Source: UBA5109 sp963975155
Lineage (GTDB): Bacteria; Pseudomonadota; Gammaproteobacteria; Pseudomonadales; Pseudohongiellaceae
Assembly: GCA_963975155.1 (NCBI GenBank)
Contig: CAXBFG010000006.1
Location: 1 to 64,000, forward strand
Direction: 5' to 3'
DNA: 64,000 nucleotides
Within the stretch, counting starts at the first letter, position 1; every line of letters begins with the position of its first letter. Below the pieces are notes generated by a model that worked only from the letters and a program-made list of their open reading frames with translations, ran no database searches and was not told where the DNA came from. The translations under genes were made by a program, and so were the position numbers. This document shows, in pieces, positions 60,066 to 64,000 of the stretch.

Positions 60066-62489
60066 TTATTGTGCAACTATCGTTAACTCTGTTTCAGGAA
60101 CAGTCGACATCCTGAACTGATCGCTGTTGATAATACCTTTTACAATGGCTGAAAATTTAAAATCGTCTTCGCCCGCAGCTCGCGTAATAGAACGAACAGT
60201 CGGCATATCATGATACTCAACTGTTCTGCCCAGGGCATAGCTTAATAATTTACGCGTAAAAGTTTGCACAAACTGTTCCGGCCTTCTTAATAAAGCTTCG
60301 CGCATATCAACCACACCATTAATGGGCTCTCCACTGGCCAGCCGTCCGGAGGCATCGATTAGTTCATTACCGGCATCGCTGTCTCGCTCTCTCCAGGCGC
60401 CAATACCATCGAAATTCTCCAGGGCCAAGCCCAAAGGGTCCATCACATCGTGACAACCGGCACAGGAGGGATTTGCCCGATGGGATTCCAATCTCTCTCT
60501 GACAGTCAGAGCAATATCAGCGCCTTCCGGCGTTTCCGGGAAGGCCTCTACATTAGGCGGTGGTGAAGCAGGCTCAACACCGATCAGGTTTTCCATAATA
60601 TAGGCACCGCGAAGTACCGGGGAGGTTCTGTTCGCATAGGAAGTCACCATCAGTACAGCGCCTTTACCCAGCAGACCATGGCGCACCTCATCTTCAAGTT
60701 GCACTCGACGAAATTGATCACCACGTATGTCTGCAATGCCATAATTTAAGGCCAGACGCTCATTGATGAAACTGTAATCGGCAGAGAGCAGGTCAACGAC
60801 GCTGCGATCTTCCTGCATGATACTGCCAATAAAGAGTCGCATTTCCTGAATCATGTCATCACGCAAGCCTGGATCATATTTAGGATAACTCTCATCATCC
60901 GGATCAGCCTCATTCAGGGCGCGTAACTTTAACCACTGAAAGGCAAAATTATCTATCAGGGCTGTAGCACGGGAATCTGCCAGCATGCGCTCGATCTCTG
61001 ATTCCAGTACTTCCGGGCTGGAAAGTACCTGCCGGGCCGCTAAATCGATCAATTGCGTATCGGGCACGGAACTCCATAAAAAGAACGCCAGCCTGGAGGC
61101 AAGTTCCAGATCGCTGAGTACAAAAGCCTCACCTACCTGCACATCGCCTGGAGCCAGCTCGCTGCGATAAAGGAACTTGGGACTGGTGAGAATTGAAACC
61201 ATGCCATTTTTGATGCCGGCATCAAAATTTCCATTTTCACGAGCTTCTGCATAAAACTGCATCGGCGCTGTAAGGTCGGTGCCTGTGAGCGGACGGCGAA
61301 ATGCCTGGGTCGCCAGATTAGTGAATATTCTTCTTGCGCAGTCCAGTTCCTCAGCAGGGCTTGCCGGCTCACAAATCATGATTTTCTGCCTGCTGGCTGT
61401 CTTGATAACACCAGTAGGCTCATAAGGCCCGGCAATACTCAAGGTCTCGGCAACGCTGATACGCTTCATGCCGACATTCACACCGGTATGATGCAGGGGC
61501 TCATCCGACTCAGCGAAACTGTGCTCGATAAAAGCAAGACCGATGGCATGTTTACCCGAACTTATCGGAATACGTATATCACTAAAGCGGGAATTGATAT
61601 CGGCGATTGCTGTCGCCTGCTGCTGGTCAAGATATTTCAGGTCTTCTTCACCACCAATATTACGCCTGAACACTTCAACACCATCCACCGTAATAATGAG
61701 ATCGTCTTTATACTCGAAGCCCAGATGATACAAGCGGGTGATCAAGCCCCCGACACTGAAGGCATACTCTGCATCGACCGGAAAAACATGCTCAACCAGC
61801 ACGCCACCACGCGTTCCCAGAGGCAGACCATGTATATGGCTGGTCTGATCCGAGCTATCCATAGCATAAGTGCTGATTTCAACGCGCGGTTCTGGATCAC
61901 CTATAGCGGTCGAACTCACCAGTCGTGCTGCGGAAATAAACTGATCCAGAAAGGAAGGAGACACTTTCAGTACATTGGCGATATTGTCGAAGCTGCCACT
62001 ACTGTCATCCTGTGGCAATACATCTGCAGCCAGCTCAACACCGGTGAGATCATAGATAGCATTGATGTATTCACTGCGATTAAGGCGGTGCAGGCCAACA
62101 CGACCAGGATTTGAATTTGTTGCCGCATGCTCATCCAGTGCCCGCTCCAGGCTCGCAATCAATTCCCAGCGGCTTGCTTCATCTGGTTGTGGCTGATTTG
62201 GCGGCGGCATGACATTGGTTCTGAGTTTGGTCAGTGCCAGTTCGAAGGTCTCAGCTTCCGGCACCACATCCGCCGGATCAAAGAGCGTGAAATCTATTCC
62301 ACCGGAATAATCCTGAAAGTTATGGCAGTCCATGCAGTATCTTTCTATTGTCTGCCAGTTTTCTGTTAGCGCATCCAGCGCAGCGGGACTGCTATCTGCC
62401 GCAAACGCGCATGCCGACCAGAGACCCAGGCCCGCACAGACTATTGATTTTTTTAGCATTATGCCGTTCATGACTTTACTAAATAACAT
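60066..62489 (-). CDS. DUF1592-type secreted c-type cytochrome protein (PSD1-like)
   Basis: A multidomain exported protein, up to 807 residues. The signal peptide fits best from the internal ATG at 62459 (MLKKSIVCAG...SACAFA), although the frame extends to an ATG at 62489 inside the preceding gene. Domains in order: a cytochrome-like N-terminus with heme motif CMDCH (52-56), DUF1587 (LNRSEYINAIYDLTG), a carbohydrate-binding-like middle part, DUF1595, DUF1592 (FQWLKLRALNEADPDDE), DUF1588 with CAGCH (676-680) and DUF1585 (FSAIVKGIINSDQFRMS). Two CXXCH sites imply covalent heme and electron transfer. Such proteins are usual in planctomycetes and some marine proteobacteria; their substrate is unknown. 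Confidence 0.9.
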   Translation of the reverse strand: MLFSKVMNGIMLKKSIVCAGLGLWSACAFAADSSPAALDALTENWQTIERYCMDCHNFQDYSGGIDFTLFDPADVVPEAETFELALTKLRTNVMPPPNQPQPDEASRWELIASLERALDEHAATNSNPGRVGLHRLNRSEYINAIYDLTGVELAADVLPQDDSSGSFDNIANVLKVSPSFLDQFISAARLVSSTAIGDPEPRVEISTYAMDSSDQTSHIHGLPLGTRGGVLVEHVFPVDAEYAFSVGGLITRLYHLGFEYKDDLIITVDGVEVFRRNIGGEEDLKYLDQQQATAIADINSRFSDIRIPISSGKHAIGLAFIEHSFAESDEPLHHTGVNVGMKRISVAETLSIAGPYEPTGVIKTASRQKIMICEPASPAEELDCARRIFTNLATQAFRRPLTGTDLTAPMQFYAEARENGNFDAGIKNGMVSILTSPKFLYRSELAPGDVQVGEAFVLSDLELASRLAFFLWSSVPDTQLIDLAARQVLSSPEVLESEIERMLADSRATALIDNFAFQWLKLRALNEADPDDESYPKYDPGLRDDMIQEMRLFIGSIMQEDRSVVDLLSADYSFINERLALNYGIADIRGDQFRRVQLEDEVRHGLLGKGAVLMVTSYANRTSPVLRGAYIMENLIGVEPASPPPNVEAFPETPEGADIALTVRERLESHRANPSCAGCHDVMDPLGLALENFDGIGAWRERDSDAGNELIDASGRLASGEPINGVVDMREALLRRPEQFVQTFTRKLLSYALGRTVEYHDMPTVRSITRAAGEDDFKFSAIVKGIINSDQFRMSTVPETELTIVAQ

Positions 62490-63396
62490 TAGGAACCGTT
62501 CGCTCGGTCACATGGTACCAGGTGCTGCGATAGACCTGCTGCAGGAATAAAGATGGATCACCCCGCTCCGCCCTGTAAGCAGCCATCGGGTCTGCAGCAT
62601 GAAATTCATCCAGACTGCGACCATTTTGAAAAGCCGCAACAACAGCATCCCAGGTCTCGGCCAGGAGCGTAAACTGTATTTCCAGTGCTGCGCGATCCTG
62701 AACCGGCCCATAAGCAGGAACAATAAGCGTATTTTCTCCGGCCAGTTCAAGCAAAGTCTGAGTTGCATCACGCAGTCCTCGTATCCAGCCCCCGGTCGAA
62801 TAATCTATCAGGGGAAAACTGTTAACGGCCAGTAAATCGCTGACCATCAGGATATCAGCCTGCCTGAAATACAGACAGATATCGCCGTCGGTATGTGCTT
62901 TAGGCAAATGCTGGTAGGCAAGCGTTTCATTACCAAGTTCGAGTGTGCTGCCCGTATAAAAACCCTGGTTGGCCTGCGCAGCTGAAGGCATCGGCTGGTA
63001 ATGCTTGTCTTCCCATTCCACATAAGGGTCGGCACCTTGCCAGAGGCGGGTATTTTCATGCGCCATGATCCTGCAAGCGTTTCCCAACTCATAGTTGAGG
63101 CCGCAATGTTCAGCGCGCCAGTTGGTGTTAAACATGCTGGTGATGCTCTTACCCGGAGCGAGACTTTGAATCTCCTCTAGCAGGTTGTCGGCATGTGCAG
63201 GCAAGCCGCCATCAATGACCAGCAACTCATCGCCCAGATCGGCAAGCAGCACATTAGCGCCGCCACCTTCAATCAGATGCACACCGCGGGATAATTCAGA
63301 TGAACTTAATCTGCTTTGTGAAAAGGCAGGCAGGCTCTGGCTTAGTGCAATAACACCGGCAAGCGACCCTTTCATCAACTCTCTGCGTTTTATCAT
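62479..63396 (-). CDS. Exported MBL-fold protein with degenerate metal-binding motif
   Basis: A 305-residue metallo-beta-lactamase-fold protein from the ATG at 63396; a GTG start 57 bp upstream is possible but would place the signal internally. The twin-arginine-like signal IKRRELMKGSLAG is followed by the fold: GVHLIEGGGANVLLADLGDELLVIDGG, then the HxHxDH position, which reads NTNWRAEHCG (N-x-R-x-E-H). The later ligands appear intact (LPKAHTDGD, MVSDLLAV). Two of the three first-motif metal ligands are therefore lost. It heads the DUF1592-DUF1552-ankyrin operon and overlaps the cytochrome frame by up to 11 nt. Catalytic activity is doubtful. Confidence 0.85.
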   Translation of the reverse strand: MIKRRELMKGSLAGVIALSQSLPAFSQSRLSSSELSRGVHLIEGGGANVLLADLGDELLVIDGGLPAHADNLLEEIQSLAPGKSITSMFNTNWRAEHCGLNYELGNACRIMAHENTRLWQGADPYVEWEDKHYQPMPSAAQANQGFYTGSTLELGNETLAYQHLPKAHTDGDICLYFRQADILMVSDLLAVNSFPLIDYSTGGWIRGLRDATQTLLELAGENTLIVPAYGPVQDRAALEIQFTLLAETWDAVVAAFQNGRSLDEFHAADPMAAYRAERGDPSLFLQQVYRSTWYHVTERTVPNVI

Positions 63397-63469
63397 GTTT
63401 TTCAATGAGTTATTTTTGTAGAGATGATAATTCTGATTTGCCCAGAAAGCCACTTTTTAGAATACGGGC

Positions 63470-63526
63470 TAGTGCTTCAGTTTGAAATTTATTATGTCTC
63501 AGCTTGAAAAGGATGTTTAAGCTGAT
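63470..63526 (+). repeat. Remnant R4 of the dispersed repeat
   Basis: Starts with the exact terminal motif TAGTGCTTCAGTTTGAA (63470-63486) seen at 13416 and, after a short spacer, has AAAGGATGTTTAA, which also occurs inside R1 at about 2031-2043. The hairpin core and right end are absent. It is best read as an internally deleted relic between the MBL-fold gene and the DUF3237 gene. Confidence 0.6.
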
Positions 63527-63530
63527 CTGC

Positions 63531-64000
63531 TTAATGTACCTGCCAGAAACGTATCACAACGCCATTAGGATAGCGCTCCCCTGTCGCAACAAAGATGGAT
63601 TTCATTAACCACTCGAGTTCCGGCGCACTCGCTTCAAACCTGGGTATGGCGCGAAAATAAATCTGCGACTGATCGACAACTTCGCCGGCATTGAGCCGGC
63701 TGATGATCTCCGGTGGCGCATGTCTGATGCCGATATTTGATACGTAAATTAGGTCGCCGTCTTCGGTTTCCAGTGTGTAGCGGGCATCAATGTCGGTAAA
63801 ACCGTCGGCACGGATAATTTGCCAGTCGGCTCCACCTGGCACAACTCTGCCTTTAATGCCTGAGCCTTCAAAACTGCCACCCAGAATATCAACGATACGT
63901 CGTGTCCCGTTTGGCAAGACACCTATAACGGTAGGGTCAGCCACTTCGACCAGCACCTCGAAGGCAAAGCTCAGTTCCGGTGGTGATGGTGGCTGCTGTG
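63531..64000 (-). CDS. DUF3237 domain protein (5' end beyond window)
   Basis: The frame stays open to the right edge of the window, so the start is outside; an internal GTG at 63956 is not the real start. Visible residues begin PPSPPELSFAFEVLVEV. The family pattern follows: RRIVDILGGSFEGSGIKGRVVPGGADWQ, DIDARYTLETEDGDLIYVSN, GEVVDQSQIYFRAIPRFEA and the C-terminal WLMKSIFVATGER. DUF3237 is a small beta-barrel family of unknown function, often found in secreted or aromatic-degradation contexts. Gln/Pro-rich residues before it suggest a linker after a signal peptide. Confidence 0.85.
   Translation of the reverse strand, partial: QQPPSPPELSFAFEVLVEVADPTVIGVLPNGTRRIVDILGGSFEGSGIKGRVVPGGADWQIIRADGFTDIDARYTLETEDGDLIYVSNIGIRHAPPEIISRLNAGEVVDQSQIYFRAIPRFEASAPELEWLMKSIFVATGERYPNGVVIRFWQVH

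Overview
The window looks like chromosomal DNA of a mid-GC (roughly 45-48% by eye) aerobic gammaproteobacterium, probably marine. Pointers are the PdsS/PdsR/PdsO proteins of the proteobacterial dedicated sortase system, the DUF6152 and DUF1592/DUF1552 families, Tat-exported esterases and multicopper oxidase, and a large aromatic-acid catabolic island. I see no rRNA, tRNA, CRISPR array, prophage or intact transposase. All family calls come from reading the sequence, not from a search.

Layout. 1-1.8 kb: copper resistance (copA cut by the window edge, plus a CopL-like peptide). 2.3-5.4 kb: 1-Cys peroxiredoxin, RsgA and an MDR oxidoreductase. 5.7-8.5 kb: a DUF6152 protein with its secreted partner, then an HtrA-type protease. 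8.7-13.3 kb: PdsS kinase, PdsR regulator, PdsO OmpA-like protein and a GST, with no sortase or sortase substrate. 13.7-16.8 kb: a MarR-EmrA-EmrB efflux operon with a MarR-type palindrome inside its promoter. 16.8-23 kb: a six-gene minus-strand operon encoding a MacA/MacB-type exporter, a Yip1 protein and a NatAB-type ABC exporter. 23.3-26.6 kb: a secreted type-B carboxylesterase divergent from a second DUF6152/lipoprotein pair.

26.7-53.2 kb is an aromatic-acid island. PobA converts 4-hydroxybenzoate to protocatechuate. A minus-strand hpaEFHI set and a divergent FAH/hpaR unit cover the lower homoprotocatechuate meta-cleavage pathway, but no hpaD or hpaBC is present. Tightly coupled behind hpaR lie an uncharacterised TPP enzyme and a large flavoprotein, then an Nramp-like transporter. 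A hydroxycinnamate module follows (aldehyde dehydrogenase, hydratase-lyase, CoA ligase, AAHS transporter, acyl-CoA dehydrogenase). A compact ligK-U-J-I-A-B-C operon takes protocatechuate by 4,5-cleavage to pyruvate and oxaloacetate, with a double-HTH LysR regulator alongside. Together the genes connect p-coumarate/ferulate-type lignin acids and 4-hydroxybenzoate to central metabolism; vanillate demethylase is not in the window.

53.2-57 kb: a P-type ATPase and a CNNM-type membrane protein. 57.2-64 kb: an exported cluster of ankyrin protein, DUF1552, a DUF1592-type cytochrome c protein, an MBL-fold protein with a degenerate metal motif, and a partial DUF3237 protein.

The least expected structure is a dispersed intergenic repeat family: about 390-bp MITE-like elements at 1.8 and 28 kb, a shortened copy at 13.4 kb and an end remnant at 63.5 kb. 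They share a terminal motif and a long hairpin whose stem changes in a compensatory way between copies.
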